A model generated the notes under the pieces. That model saw only the letters and a list, made by a program, of their open reading frames with translations, was not told the origin of the DNA and made no database searches. A stretch of 64,000 bases of DNA from Paucibacter sediminis (GTDB lineage: Bacteria; Pseudomonadota; Gammaproteobacteria; Burkholderiales; Burkholderiaceae_C), in NCBI RefSeq assembly GCF_030254645.1, contig NZ_CP116346.1, positions 1,592,001-1,656,000 on the forward strand. The letters are read 5' to 3'. Below are positions 18,995 through 28,656 of the stretch, piece by piece; position 1 is the stretch's first letter; each line of letters opens with the position of its first letter. Both the position numbers and the translations under genes were made by a program.

Positions 18995-19213
18995 ATGAGC
19001 AGTTTCGACAACAAGATCTCGAAGAACATGTGGAGGGTGGTGTTCTACGAACGCCGCCAGAACCGCGTGCAGATGGATCGCACCGGGCCCTGGTTACCGC
19101 AGAAGCAGCTGGCCATGAACTGGGCTCAATGGTTCGCCGAGCAGGGCTATTTCGTGGCCCTGCAGGACCAGGCGGGCACGCTGGAGCGCCTGCACCAGGG
19201 CCTGCCGGCCTGA
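18995..19213 (+). CDS. Small hypothetical protein
   Basis: 72 residues from ATG 18995. No signal peptide, membrane segment or known motif; it is rich in aromatic and basic residues (MWRVVFYERRQNRVQMDRTG). Codon use matches neighbouring genes, supporting a real gene. It lies 46 bases after the PIN gene on the same strand; function unknown. Confidence 0.6.
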   Translation: MSSFDNKISKNMWRVVFYERRQNRVQMDRTGPWLPQKQLAMNWAQWFAEQGYFVALQDQAGTLERLHQGLPA

Positions 19214-19241
19214 GCTGGCGGGCGTCAGAGTAAACACGCTC

Positions 19242-20288
19242 TCAGGGCAGGGCCCAGCCCTCGGTGGCATGCGCATGCTGTTGCACGCGCATGGGGCAGA
19301 GCTTCTTGGCCACCGCCTTGTGCAGCACCGCCTCCGCCTGGGCCGCCGTCATGTGCAGGGCAAACCTGGCCCAGCGCTTTTGCACCAGCGCGTCGGCCCA
19401 GGCATCTTCCAGGGCCCAGCGGATCTCCTGTGGCTTGACCAGACCCTGACGCTGCAGCACGCGTGGCACCAGGGCCAGCACGAAGCGGTTGAAGTCGGCG
19501 CGCAGGGCGTCGGTGGGCAGTAGGGCTTCGATGCGCGCCAGACGCTGGCTCCAGCCGGGCGTGGCGAGCTGGCGCGTCACCAGGGCCTGCAAGGCCTGGA
19601 TGGGGTTGAACAGGCGCAGGCGGTTTGGCGGCAGCACATGCAGCGGGATCAGCGCCGCCTGCTCGTGCGGCAGTTCGGTGACGAAGCTGCACAGCACGGC
19701 GATGCGCTGCCATGCCTGGCTGCCCAGGCCCGCGATCTCCGTGAAGGGGCCCGTGGCCAGGCTGCGCGCGATCTCGCTGGCCTCGGCCCAGCCATGGTTG
19801 GCCTTGGCCCGGTTGGCGGCGGGGCTCATCACCGCGAGGTTGCCGGCGGCATAGCCGGCGTCGTCGCGCACGCGGTCGACCGAACGCTGGTCCAGCGCAT
19901 GGCGGGTGATGGGGCACCAGTCGGTGTCGAGCTGCTGCAGGTAGTTGGGCGTCAGCAGCAGGGTCTCGAAATGGCGGCCGCGCGTCCAGGCATGGGTGCG
20001 CAGCTGCAGCCACAGCAGGGTGTGCGAGCGTGCCTTCAGGGTGCGGCGGCCGAAGGTGGCCTGGCCGGCCTGCCAGCCCTGGCGCAGCGGCGAGGTGCTG
20101 AACAGATGTTCCACCGGCGGCGTGACGCCGTGGTGGGCATAGTCCCAGCCCAGTTCGAAGCCGACGCGCTTGCCGGCGGGCAGGGGCGCCAGATCCGGCA
20201 TCCGGACCTCATCGGGCGTGATGCCCAGTTCGATCTGCGCCGGGATGCGCTCTTGGGTGACGCGGGGTGCTGCTGCGATCTGTGCCAT
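19242..20288 (-). CDS. HNH-like hypothetical protein divergent from a WYL regulator
   Basis: 348 residues. A central region reads DWCPITRHAL (Cys125, His130), SVDRVRDDAGY (Asp138, Arg139) and GNLAVMSPAANRAKAN (Asn150, Asn159). This has the order C..T..DR..Y..GNL..S..N..K seen in HNH-type nuclease domains, although only one Cys is obvious. The flanking regions are not recognised. The gene diverges from the WYL regulator across 119 bases containing a strong palindrome, so regulation by that protein is likely. A nuclease role is inference. Confidence 0.6.
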   Translation of the reverse strand: MAQIAAAPRVTQERIPAQIELGITPDEVRMPDLAPLPAGKRVGFELGWDYAHHGVTPPVEHLFSTSPLRQGWQAGQATFGRRTLKARSHTLLWLQLRTHAWTRGRHFETLLLTPNYLQQLDTDWCPITRHALDQRSVDRVRDDAGYAAGNLAVMSPAANRAKANHGWAEASEIARSLATGPFTEIAGLGSQAWQRIAVLCSFVTELPHEQAALIPLHVLPPNRLRLFNPIQALQALVTRQLATPGWSQRLARIEALLPTDALRADFNRFVLALVPRVLQRQGLVKPQEIRWALEDAWADALVQKRWARFALHMTAAQAEAVLHKAVAKKLCPMRVQQHAHATEGWALP

Positions 20289-20355
20289 GGTCTCTCTCCG
20301 GTTAAGGCACCTGCCACACGCTTGTCAGGAACCATATGGCACAGTGTGGACGCTG

Positions 20356-20381
20356 GCTAGCTCATGGCGTGAGCTAGCTCA
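20356..20381. promoter_or_regulatory. Overlapping palindromes, candidate WYL-regulator operator
   Basis: GCTAGCTCA at 20356-20364 and TGAGCTAGC at 20370-20378 are perfect 9-bp arms with a 5-base gap. TGAGCTAGCTCA at 20370-20381 is itself a perfect 12-bp palindrome, so three half-sites are lined up. The site lies between the divergent HNH-like and WYL genes. Confidence 0.6.
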
Positions 20382-20407
20382 AACCACGGGTAAATACGGG
20401 AGAGGGC

Positions 20408-21385
20408 ATGGACCGGACCGAGCGCTTCTACAAGATCGAGATGCTGATTCGCGCGCGCGAATGCGTCAGCTTCGCCGCGCTGCTGGAGGCGCTGGAGGTC
20501 TCGCCCGCCACGCTCAAGCGCGACCTCCAGTACCTGCGCGAGCGCATGGATGCACCGATCGAGTACGACGCCATGGCCAACGGCTACCGCTTCGGCCAGC
20601 AATGGCGCGGCACCAAGCATGAGCTGCCCGGCGTGTGGTTCAGCGAGAAGGAGCTGCATGCCCTGCTGACCATGCACCAGCTGATGTCCAGCCTGGACGA
20701 GGAGGGCCTGCTGACGCGCCATCTGCAGCCCATGTTCGACAAGCTCAGCGGCATGCTGGGCAGCGACGAGGCCGAGGCGCGCGAGCTCACCAAGCGCGTC
20801 AAGCTCATCGTCACCGCAAGGCGGCGCGTGCCCTCCGAGCATTTCGAGACGGTGGGCAGCGCGGTGGTGAAGCGCCAGCGCCTGCGCCTGCGCTATCGCA
20901 AGCGCTCGGGCGGCGGCGCCAGCGTCAGCGAGCGCGTGGTCTCGCCGCAGCGCCTGGTGCATTACCGCAATACCTGGTATCTGGATGCCTGGTGCCACCA
21001 GAGCGAGGGCTTCCGGCGCTTCGCGCTCGATGCCATCGAGCAGGCGCAGGTCCTGGAAGAAAAGTCCAAGGCGGTGAGCAGCAAGCAGCTGGAGGCCGAG
21101 CTGGACCAGGGCTATGGCATCTTTGCCGGAGGCAGGACGCAACAGGCCACGCTGGTGTTCAGCGCCGAGGCGGCGCAATGGGTGGCGCGCGAGGAATGGC
21201 ATCCCAGCCAGCGCAGCGCCTGGCTGGACGATGGCCGCTGGCGTCTGGAGCTGCCCTATGTGGACGCCACCGAGCTGCTGATGGACCTGCTGCGCCATGC
21301 CGGCCAGGTGCAGGTGGAGGCGCCGGCCGCGCTGCGCCAGGCCTATGCCAGGCGGCTTAGGGAGGCCGCAGCGGCGCTGGACTGA
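20408..21385 (+). CDS. WYL-domain transcriptional regulator
   Basis: 325 residues. An N-terminal winged helix (RTERFYKIEMLIRARECVSF, then SPATLKRDLQYLRERM) of DeoR/HTH_11 type is followed by a WYL domain; the motif itself is NTWYLDAW near residue 189. The C-terminal WCX-like extension is present. WYL regulators sense nucleic acid or nucleotide ligands and often control DNA-damage, phage-defence or nuclease genes. Divergent placement opposite an HNH-like gene fits this. Confidence 0.88.
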   Translation: MDRTERFYKIEMLIRARECVSFAALLEALEVSPATLKRDLQYLRERMDAPIEYDAMANGYRFGQQWRGTKHELPGVWFSEKELHALLTMHQLMSSLDEEGLLTRHLQPMFDKLSGMLGSDEAEARELTKRVKLIVTARRRVPSEHFETVGSAVVKRQRLRLRYRKRSGGGASVSERVVSPQRLVHYRNTWYLDAWCHQSEGFRRFALDAIEQAQVLEEKSKAVSSKQLEAELDQGYGIFAGGRTQQATLVFSAEAAQWVAREEWHPSQRSAWLDDGRWRLELPYVDATELLMDLLRHAGQVQVEAPAALRQAYARRLREAAAALD

Positions 21386-21389
21386 ACGC

Positions 21390-21965
21390 TCAGTCGCCCT
21401 GCTGCTTCAGGCGCTCGCTGTGCCAGTAGACGTCGTCGCCGCCCAGGCCGTCGAGGTTGGCGCGGTTGAGCACGCGGGCCAGCACGAAGAGCAGGTCGGA
21501 GAGCCGGTTCAGGTACTGGCGCGGCGCCTCGTTGATGGGCTCGGCCCCGGCCAGCGTGACCACGGCGCGCTCGGCGCGGCGCGCCACCGTGCGGCACACA
21601 TGGGCGATGGCGGCGCTGCGCGTGCCGGCCGGCAGGATGAATTCCTTCAGGCGCGGCAGGTTGGCGTTGTGGTCGGCCAGGGCCTGGTCCAGGCGCAGCA
21701 CCGCATCCATCTTCAGCAGCGCATAGCCGGGCATGCAGAGTTCGCCGCCGAGGTTGAAGAGCTCGTGCTGGATGGTGATGAGCAGCTCGCGCACATCCTC
21801 GGGCAGGGGCTCGGCCAGCAGCACGCCGAGCTGGGAGTTGAGCTCGTCCACATCGCCCATGGCCTGCACGCGCAGGTGGTTCTTGGGCACGCGGCTGCCA
21901 TCGCCGAGGCCGGTGGTGCCGTCGTCACCCGTGCGGGTGGCTATCTGGGAAAGTCGGTTTGCCAT
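21390..21965 (-). CDS. Cob(I)alamin adenosyltransferase, PduO type
   Basis: 191 residues from ATG 21965. N-terminal ATP-binding motif TRTGDDGTTGLGDG, and the C-terminal helix motifs RTVARRAERAVV and YLNRLSDLLFVLAR are those of PduO-type enzymes. It transfers the adenosyl group of ATP to cob(I)alamin to make coenzyme B12. No cobalamin gene or riboswitch adjoins it. It is convergent with the WYL gene, five bases apart. Confidence 0.93.
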   Translation of the reverse strand: MANRLSQIATRTGDDGTTGLGDGSRVPKNHLRVQAMGDVDELNSQLGVLLAEPLPEDVRELLITIQHELFNLGGELCMPGYALLKMDAVLRLDQALADHNANLPRLKEFILPAGTRSAAIAHVCRTVARRAERAVVTLAGAEPINEAPRQYLNRLSDLLFVLARVLNRANLDGLGGDDVYWHSERLKQQGD

Positions 21966-22012
21966 CTTTGTTCTGATGCTCAGCGGCCGGTAAAGCCCGC
22001 ATCTTGCCTTAC

Positions 22013-23953
22013 TCAAGCCCGGCCCGCGCCGGGCACCCGGAAGGTGTTCACCAACTCGGCCAGATGCTGGGCCTGCTCACGCAAGCTCATGCCGGCCGCG
22101 GCCGTCTGCTCCACCAGGGCGGCGTTCTGCTGCGTCAGCTCGTCCATGTGCGAGACCGCCTCGTTGATCTGCACCAGGCCGCCGGTCTGCTCGGTGGAGG
22201 CCTGGCTGATGCGCGCCACCATCTCGGCCAGGCTGCGGATCGAGCTGACCGTGTCCTGCATGGTGACGCCCGCGCCATTCACCAGCTTGGCACCCGCACC
22301 GACCTGATTGACGCTGGTGGCGATCAGCTGCTTGATCTGCTTGGCGGCCTCGGCGCTGCGCTGTGCCAGCGCTCGCACCTCGGAGGCCACCACCGCAAAG
22401 CCGCGCCCCTGCTCGCCGGCGCGGGCCGCCTCGACGGCGGCGTTGAGCGCCAGGATATTGGTCTGGAAGGCGATGCTGTCGATCACCGCGATGATCTCCT
22501 CGATCTTGCGGCTGCTGGCCTCGATGTCGCCCATGGTGCTGATGATCTGCGCCACCGCCTGGCCGCCGGTCAGCGCGACCTCGCAGGCGCGCTGGGCCAG
22601 GCCGCTGGCCTCGGCGGCCTGGTCGGCATTGCTGCGCACCGTCACGGTCAGCTCTTCCATCGAGCTGGCGGTCTGCTGCAGTGCCGAGGCCTGCTGCTCG
22701 GTGCGTTGCGAGAGGTCGTTGTTGCCCTGAGCCAGCTCTTGCGAGGCCTGGGCCACATGGTCGGCATTGCCGCGCACCTCGCCAATCACGCCGCGCAGGC
22801 CGTCGCGCATCGCCAGCAGCGACTGGTTGAGCTGGCCGATCTCGTCCCTGGAGCTGGCATCCACATCGCCGCTCAGATCGCGGCGTGCAATCTGGTCGGC
22901 CAGCACCACCGCGTGGCCCAGCGGCACGATGATGCTGCGCGAGATGCCGCGCGCCACCAGCAGGATGATCGCCATCATCAGGGCCAGCAGGATCAGCACG
23001 ATCCAGCTGCTCCATTGCAGTTCGCGCACACGCTGGCTCAGCAGCTTCTCCAGCGCATCCATGGCCTGCTCGCCGCAGACGAACATCGCGTCGATGGTCT
23101 TGGTGTAGCTGGCGATGTAGTCGGGCGCCGGGTACTTGAGCTCGGTGGCGGCGACAAGCTCCTGGCGCGTCAGCTGCAATGAGCCCTCCACCTGGCTTGC
23201 CAGGTTGGTGATGGCGCCGGCGAGCTGACGCTTCAGCTCTGCGTCGACGGCAAAGCTTTTCTCGAAGGCCGTGACCATGCCGCTGTGCTGGTCGGAGGCC
23301 TGCTGCACCAGGCCGGTCAGCAGGGTACGGCCTTCCGGACCGATCTGCGCCTCGGCCAGGAAGCCGGCTCCGCGCGCACGCGCCTGGCCCATGGCCTCGG
23401 TGGCCAGCGGCAGCTTGACCAGGCTGGCGGTGATGAGGAAGTAGGTGGCGGCCTCGGGGTCCAGGATCAGGCCTGACTGGTCGACCAACTGATCGAGCAG
23501 CTTGAAGTAGACCGCGATCAGCTGCGCATGCTTGCTGCTGCTCTGTGCCGCCTTCAGCGACTTGGCATCCACCTCGCCGGACAGCGCCTGCCACTGCTGC
23601 TGCGCGTTCTGCCAGGTCTTGCGCATCGGCTCGGTCAGCTCCAGCCGGGTCAGCATGCCGTCCACCTTGGCGAACTGCTTCTTGACCTCGGCGTTCTTGG
23701 CGGCGCGCGCGTCCTGCACCGCGTTGTTACCGCCCAGCTGCGCGGCCGAGAGGCCACGGTGTTGCTGGGTCAGTTGGGTGAGTTTGACGAGCTGGCGCGC
23801 CGGCGCCAGGCCTTCGAGCTCACCCTCGGCGGCGGCGGCCAGGTCGCGCGCCTGCTTGATCTGGAAGGCCGAGGGGATGCTGAGTGCCAGCAGGACGAGC
23901 AGGCTCAACAGCAGGAGCTTGCGGCGGATGGTGAGTCGGTTCAGCAGGCTCAT
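22013..23953 (-). CDS. Methyl-accepting chemotaxis protein with large periplasmic domain
   Basis: 646 residues from ATG 23953, preceded by GAGGAG. TM1 12-30, a long all-helical periplasmic region 31-312 with a [12 protein letters not shown] segment resembling nitrate-sensing (NIT-like) domains, TM2 about 315-335, HAMP 336-388, then the signalling domain with [20 protein letters not shown] at about 508-527. The NIT-like assignment is tentative. No che genes are near. Confidence 0.9.
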   Translation of the reverse strand: MSLLNRLTIRRKLLLLSLLVLLALSIPSAFQIKQARDLAAAAEGELEGLAPARQLVKLTQLTQQHRGLSAAQLGGNNAVQDARAAKNAEVKKQFAKVDGMLTRLELTEPMRKTWQNAQQQWQALSGEVDAKSLKAAQSSSKHAQLIAVYFKLLDQLVDQSGLILDPEAATYFLITASLVKLPLATEAMGQARARGAGFLAEAQIGPEGRTLLTGLVQQASDQHSGMVTAFEKSFAVDAELKRQLAGAITNLASQVEGSLQLTRQELVAATELKYPAPDYIASYTKTIDAMFVCGEQAMDALEKLLSQRVRELQWSSWIVLILLALMMAIILLVARGISRSIIVPLGHAVVLADQIARRDLSGDVDASSRDEIGQLNQSLLAMRDGLRGVIGEVRGNADHVAQASQELAQGNNDLSQRTEQQASALQQTASSMEELTVTVRSNADQAAEASGLAQRACEVALTGGQAVAQIISTMGDIEASSRKIEEIIAVIDSIAFQTNILALNAAVEAARAGEQGRGFAVVASEVRALAQRSAEAAKQIKQLIATSVNQVGAGAKLVNGAGVTMQDTVSSIRSLAEMVARISQASTEQTGGLVQINEAVSHMDELTQQNAALVEQTAAAGMSLREQAQHLAELVNTFRVPGAGRA

Positions 23954-24113
23954 GGAGATTCTCCTCAGAGCGCAGAAAGGGCGGCTGCCATGCCACCCGA
24001 ACGACTCAGCGCGTGCTCCCACCTGTGCTCTTGGGCAACAGGACCGCTGACTTGGCCTTTGCTAGTCTACGCAGCCGTGCGAACGCCGGCCAGCCCTTAT
24101 TCGCGGCAGGGCA

Positions 24114-24353
24114 TCAGCCGCGCCGGCCGCTGCGATGGAAGTCGGGCTTGCGCGCCATCTGCGAATGTGCCGGCTCGGTGGGTTCCGGGAAAGCGGCGCC
24201 ATGATGCAGCTCGGTGGGCGGTGGCGGCACCGGGGGACTGGGGGCCTTGAACAGGTTCAGCACGATGGCCGGCAAGAGATCAAAGCGCACCGCGCCGGCC
24301 AGGGCCAGCACCAGCACCAACAGGATCAGCAGGGATGAAGCAAGGTCGGACAT
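24114..24353 (-). CDS. Small single-span membrane protein
   Basis: 79 residues from ATG 24353, with GGAGG seven bases upstream. Residues 6-24 (SSLLILLVLVLALAGAV) form one membrane helix. The rest is a Pro-rich, soluble tail (PSPPVPPPPTELHHG). Not recognised as a known family. It lies between the chemoreceptor and the FAD oxidase gene; function unknown. Confidence 0.55.
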   Translation of the reverse strand: MSDLASSLLILLVLVLALAGAVRFDLLPAIVLNLFKAPSPPVPPPPTELHHGAAFPEPTEPAHSQMARKPDFHRSGRRG

Positions 24354-24502
24354 GGATGGCCTCCGGGCTGTGCGCGTGTAACGATGGTGGCACTGCGAGC
24401 GCGGGTGCACAAGTGGCGCGGCTTGCGTGATCGCAAGCATTCAGCATGGGTTCAGCCCCGGCTTCCTAGAATGCCTGTTCCACCGGCCCGGAGGATTCCG
24501 CC

Positions 24503-25924
24503 ATGAACGCTGCCCTGCCTCGCGATCTGCTACCCGACTATGCGCCGCGGCCCCTGCCTGCGGCGATGCTGGAGGCCTTGCAGGCGCGCTTTGGCAGCCG
24601 TTGCTCGGTGGCGCTGGCGCTGCGCGAGCAGCATGGCCGGGATGAGTCGCCCTTCGACGTGCCGCCGCCCGATGCGGTGGTGTTTGCCGAAACGAACGAG
24701 GAGGTGGCCTTGGTCGTGGCGCTGGCTCAGCAGCACCGCGTGCCGGTGATCCCCTATGGCGCCGGCACCTCGCTGGAAGGCCATCTGCTGGCGGTGCAGG
24801 GTGGGGTGAGCCTGGATGTGTCGCGCATGAACAAGATCCTGCGCGTGCATGCCGAGGACCTGACCGTGACGGTGCAGGCCGGCGTGACGCGCAACCAGCT
24901 CAACAACGAGCTCAGGCACCAGGGCCTGTTCTTCCCGATCGACCCGGGTGCCGATGCCTCGCTGGGCGGCATGGCGGCCACGCGCGCCAGCGGCACGAAT
25001 GCGGTGCGCTACGGCACCATGCGCGAGAACGTGCTGGGCCTGACGGTGGTGACGGCGCAGGGCGAGATCGCGCAGACCGGTTCGCGTGCGCGCAAGAGCA
25101 GCGCCGGCTACGACCTGACGCGCCTGTATGTGGGCAGCGAGGGCACGCTGGGCGTGATCACCGAGCTCACGCTCAAGCTCTATCCGCTGCCCGAGGCGGT
25201 GTCGGCGGCGGTGTGCTTCTTTCCCAGCATCGATGCGGCGGTGCAGACCACCATCCAGATCATCCAGATGGGCGTGCCGATCGCGCGCTGCGAGTTGCTG
25301 GACGCCAACACGGTGCGGGCGGTGAACCTGCACGACCGCCTGGGCCTGCGCGAGTCGGCCATGCTGCTGATGGAGTTCCATGGCTCGCCGGCCAGCGTGG
25401 CCGAGCAGGCCGCCACGGTGCAGGAGATTGCGCGCGAGTTCGGTGGCGAGGACTTCGACTGGGCCACCACGCCCGAGGCGCGCAGCAAGCTCTGGACCGC
25501 GCGCCACCATGCCTACCTCTCGGCCCTGCAGACGCGGCCGGGCTGCCGCTGCGTCACCACCGATACCTGCGTGCCGATCTCACGCCTGGCCGAGAGCATC
25601 AATGCCTCGGTGCGGGAGGTGGAGGAGGCCGGCATTCCCTACTTCATCGTCGGCCATGTGGGCGACGGCAATTTCCACCTCGGCTATCTGATCGACCCGG
25701 CCAAGCCCGCGGAGCGCGAGACCGCCGAGCGCCTCAGCCATCAGATGGTGGCGCGCGCGCTGGCGCTGGAGGGCACCTGCACGGGCGAGCACGGCATCGG
25801 CCTGCACAAGCAGGGCTTTCTGGTGGAAGAGGCGGGCGAGGCCGCGGTGGCGCTGATGCGCACGCTCAAGCGCGCGCTCGACCCGCACAACATCATGAAC
25901 CCGGGCAAGATCTTCCGGATCTAG
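24503..25924 (+). CDS. FAD-linked oxidase, D-lactate dehydrogenase / GlcD-like
   Basis: 473 residues. FAD-binding PCMH domain with IPYGAGTSLEGH (about 82-93) and DPGADASLGGMAATRASGTNAVRYG; C-terminal FAD-oxidase domain with VGHVGDGNFH and TGEHGIGLHKQGFL. This matches bacterial D-lactate dehydrogenase (cytochrome)/glycolate oxidase GlcD. It oxidises a 2-hydroxy acid at the membrane and passes electrons to the respiratory chain. No GlcE/GlcF partners are adjacent, favouring a single-subunit D-lactate dehydrogenase. Confidence 0.9.
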   Translation: MNAALPRDLLPDYAPRPLPAAMLEALQARFGSRCSVALALREQHGRDESPFDVPPPDAVVFAETNEEVALVVALAQQHRVPVIPYGAGTSLEGHLLAVQGGVSLDVSRMNKILRVHAEDLTVTVQAGVTRNQLNNELRHQGLFFPIDPGADASLGGMAATRASGTNAVRYGTMRENVLGLTVVTAQGEIAQTGSRARKSSAGYDLTRLYVGSEGTLGVITELTLKLYPLPEAVSAAVCFFPSIDAAVQTTIQIIQMGVPIARCELLDANTVRAVNLHDRLGLRESAMLLMEFHGSPASVAEQAATVQEIAREFGGEDFDWATTPEARSKLWTARHHAYLSALQTRPGCRCVTTDTCVPISRLAESINASVREVEEAGIPYFIVGHVGDGNFHLGYLIDPAKPAERETAERLSHQMVARALALEGTCTGEHGIGLHKQGFLVEEAGEAAVALMRTLKRALDPHNIMNPGKIFRI

Positions 25925-25932
25925 CGCTCAGC

Positions 25933-26949
25933 TCAGTTCAGCTCGCTGACGCTGTAGCTGGGCGTGTCGCTGCCGCTCGCATAGCTGGCGGTGACGGTGT
26001 AGCGCTTGGTGGCGCCCGCCGCGCTGATCTGCACTGCATAGACCACGCTGGCGGCGGCCGAGGCGGTGACCTCCACCTTGGCGCTGGCAGCGTTGCTGGC
26101 GGCCAGCGTGGCGATCGAGCCCAGGGCGGGCCGCGAGGCCTTCAGCTCCCAGGGCTTGAGCAGGTAATCGATCTTGTTGCCGCTGCCGCTGGCCCAGTAG
26201 GGCTGGCGCACCTGGGCGTTGGCCAGGCGGTACTGGGTGTTGGTGAGCGGGCCTTCCAGCTGGACCTTGCTGAGCACCAGATCGCCGATGGTGAGGGTGG
26301 GGGCACCGCTGGCGTCGTAGTCCACCGTGGCCACCGAGCTGTCGGGGCCGAAGCTGTACTCGCCCAGCTTGCCGGCGAAGGCCGTGGTGCTGAGCTTGAG
26401 GTGGGCGTTGGCGTAGCTGCTGGCTTTGGTGTCGATCTCGCTGAGGAAGTCGATGCGGTACTGGCCGCTCAGGCTGATGGCGAGCCCATCGACCGGGCCG
26501 GCCAGGTTGGTGAAGCTCATCGCGATGAAGCTGCTGGCCGGGATCTTGACGGCGTCGGCGGCGAAATTGGCCTCCACCGTGGCCGAGCCGGTGCAGGGGC
26601 CGGTGAACAGGTCCAGTTCCACACAGGTGAAGGCCTCGACCGCCTGCGCCTTGCCGAGCGCCAGCACCTGGGCGCGCGGCCGCTTGGCCGCCGCGGCATT
26701 GGCCGCGGCCGCACTGGGGCTGCCCAGGTCGAACAAGGGGTTCTGGCCCAGCACCACGCTCTTGCTCACCGCCGTGTTGGCGGCGCTCAGGCTGCCCTCC
26801 ACCGCCTTCTGCGCCTCGGAGCTGGCGGCGTAGAGGTTGTCGGTGGGGCTGCTGCTGTCGGAGGAGCCGCCGCCACCGCAGGCGGCCAGCGCGGCGGCCA
26901 GGCCGAGGGCCGCCAAGCGGCCGGGCCGCGGGTTGATGAGCACAGACAT
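25933..26949 (-). CDS. Hypothetical lipoprotein
   Basis: 338 residues. The lipobox LAAC ends at Cys24, followed by GGGGSSDSSS, so the mature protein is a lipid-anchored, probably outer-membrane protein. The body is rich in Ser, Ala and beta-strand-like repeats with no recognised domain. The C terminus YSVSELN is not a sorting signal known to me. It is convergent with the FAD oxidase and stands alone. Confidence 0.7.
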   Translation of the reverse strand: MSVLINPRPGRLAALGLAAALAACGGGGSSDSSSPTDNLYAASSEAQKAVEGSLSAANTAVSKSVVLGQNPLFDLGSPSAAAANAAAAKRPRAQVLALGKAQAVEAFTCVELDLFTGPCTGSATVEANFAADAVKIPASSFIAMSFTNLAGPVDGLAISLSGQYRIDFLSEIDTKASSYANAHLKLSTTAFAGKLGEYSFGPDSSVATVDYDASGAPTLTIGDLVLSKVQLEGPLTNTQYRLANAQVRQPYWASGSGNKIDYLLKPWELKASRPALGSIATLAASNAASAKVEVTASAAASVVYAVQISAAGATKRYTVTASYASGSDTPSYSVSELN

Positions 26950-27057
26950 GGGGAACTCCCTGAGCGAGCGATAGCCAGCAAATTCTAGGAGTCGGCAGCC
27001 GCTTCGCGCGTCGCAAGTAGGGCGGCTAAGCCCCGCTATTGACCTGTTCAGCCCCCT

Positions 27058-28656
27058 TCAATGTTCGGGAGCCGGCACGCTCCAGCGCTGGGTGATGTCG
27101 CCCAGGGCGTTGGCGCTTTCCAGGTGCACGCCAAAGCCCCACAGCCTTGCCACATGCTTGAGCACCTCCTGCGCGGTCTCATGCAGGGGGCGGTCCATGT
27201 GCTGGGTGTGGCGCAGGGTCAGCGAACGGTCGCCGCGCAGATTGACGTTCCAGACCTGGATATTGGGTTCGCGGGTGGAGAGGTCGTACTGCTTGGACAG
27301 GGCCTCGCGCACATGCTGGTAGCCGGACTCGTCGTGGATGGCCGAGATCTCGTAATCCTTGAGCTTCTCGTCGTCGACGATGGAGAAGAGGCGGAACTCG
27401 CGCATCAGATTCGGGCTGAGGTACTGGCCGATGAAGCTCTCGTCCTTGAAGTTGCGCATCGCATGGTGCAGGGTGGGCAGCCAGTCGCTGCCGGCGATGT
27501 CGGGGAACCAGCGCCGGTCTTCCTCGGTGGGCTGCTCGCAGATGCGCTTGATGTCGGTGTACATCGCGAAGCCCAGCGCATAGGGATTGAGGTTGGCCAT
27601 GGGCTGCTGGGCGATCACATTGGTGTGCGACTTCAGCCACTCGATCATCATGCCGTCGCTGAGGTAGCCGTCGTCATACATCTGGTTCAGCAGGCGGTGG
27701 TGCCAGAAGGTGGCCCAGCCCTCGTTCATCACCTGGGTCTGGCGCTGCGGATAGAAGTACTGGGCGATCTTGCGCACGATGCGCACCACCTCGCGCTGCC
27801 AGGGTTCCAGCAGCGGCGCGTTCTTCTCGATGAAGTAGAGGATGTTCTCCTGCGGCTCCTCGGGGAAGCGACGCGCGCTTTGCGCCTCGGCCTCCTTGTC
27901 GGCGCGGCGCGGCAGGGTGCGCCAGAGGTCATTGATCTGCTGCTGGGCGTAATGCTCGCGGTCCTTGAGCCTGGCGCGCTCCTCGGCCAGCGAGAGCTTG
28001 GCCGGGCGGCGATAGCGGTCCACGCCATGGTTCATCAGCGCGTGGCAGGAATCCAGCAAGGCCTCCACCGCTTCCATGCCGTGGCGCTCCTCGCATTCGG
28101 CCACATAGTTCTTGGCATAGACCAGGTAGTCGATGATGGACGAGGCGTCGGTCCACATGCGGAACAGGTAGTTGCCCTTGAAGAAGCTGTTGTGGCCGTA
28201 GCAGGCATGGGCGATCACCAGGGCCTGCATGGCCATGGTGTTCTCCTCCATCAGGTAGGCGATGCAGGGGTCGGAGTTGATGACGATCTCGTAGGCCAGG
28301 CCCATCTGGCCGCGCTTGTAGTTGCGCTCGGTGGCGATGAACTCCTTGCCATAGCTCCAGTGCCGGTAGTTCACCGGCATGCCCACCGAGGCGTAGGCGT
28401 CCATCATCTGCTCGGCGGTGATGATCTCCAGCTGGTTGGGATAGGTGTCCAGGCCATAGCGCTCGGCGGTGGCACGGATCACGTCGTGATATTCGTCGAT
28501 CAGCTCGAAGGTCCAGTCGCTGGGCGATGCCAGGTGCTGGCTGGGGCGCCTGGGCAGGGGCTTCATCTCGCGCAGCGGCTCGGGCGTGCGGCGGCCGCCG
28601 TATTCGCCGCTGTCCGAGGCCCTTCCGATATTGCGGCGGTTCTCGATCTGGCTCAT
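27058..28656 (-). CDS. SpoVR family protein (YcgB-like)
   Basis: 532 residues. SpoVR family markers: TYPNQLEIITAEQMMDAYASVG, YRHWSYGKEF and NEGWATFWH. Biochemical function is unknown; homologues are co-induced with PrkA and YeaH in stationary phase. It is the last gene of the prkA-yeaH-spoVR operon and overlaps yeaH by four bases. Confidence 0.95.
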   Translation of the reverse strand: MSQIENRRNIGRASDSGEYGGRRTPEPLREMKPLPRRPSQHLASPSDWTFELIDEYHDVIRATAERYGLDTYPNQLEIITAEQMMDAYASVGMPVNYRHWSYGKEFIATERNYKRGQMGLAYEIVINSDPCIAYLMEENTMAMQALVIAHACYGHNSFFKGNYLFRMWTDASSIIDYLVYAKNYVAECEERHGMEAVEALLDSCHALMNHGVDRYRRPAKLSLAEERARLKDREHYAQQQINDLWRTLPRRADKEAEAQSARRFPEEPQENILYFIEKNAPLLEPWQREVVRIVRKIAQYFYPQRQTQVMNEGWATFWHHRLLNQMYDDGYLSDGMMIEWLKSHTNVIAQQPMANLNPYALGFAMYTDIKRICEQPTEEDRRWFPDIAGSDWLPTLHHAMRNFKDESFIGQYLSPNLMREFRLFSIVDDEKLKDYEISAIHDESGYQHVREALSKQYDLSTREPNIQVWNVNLRGDRSLTLRHTQHMDRPLHETAQEVLKHVARLWGFGVHLESANALGDITQRWSVPAPEH

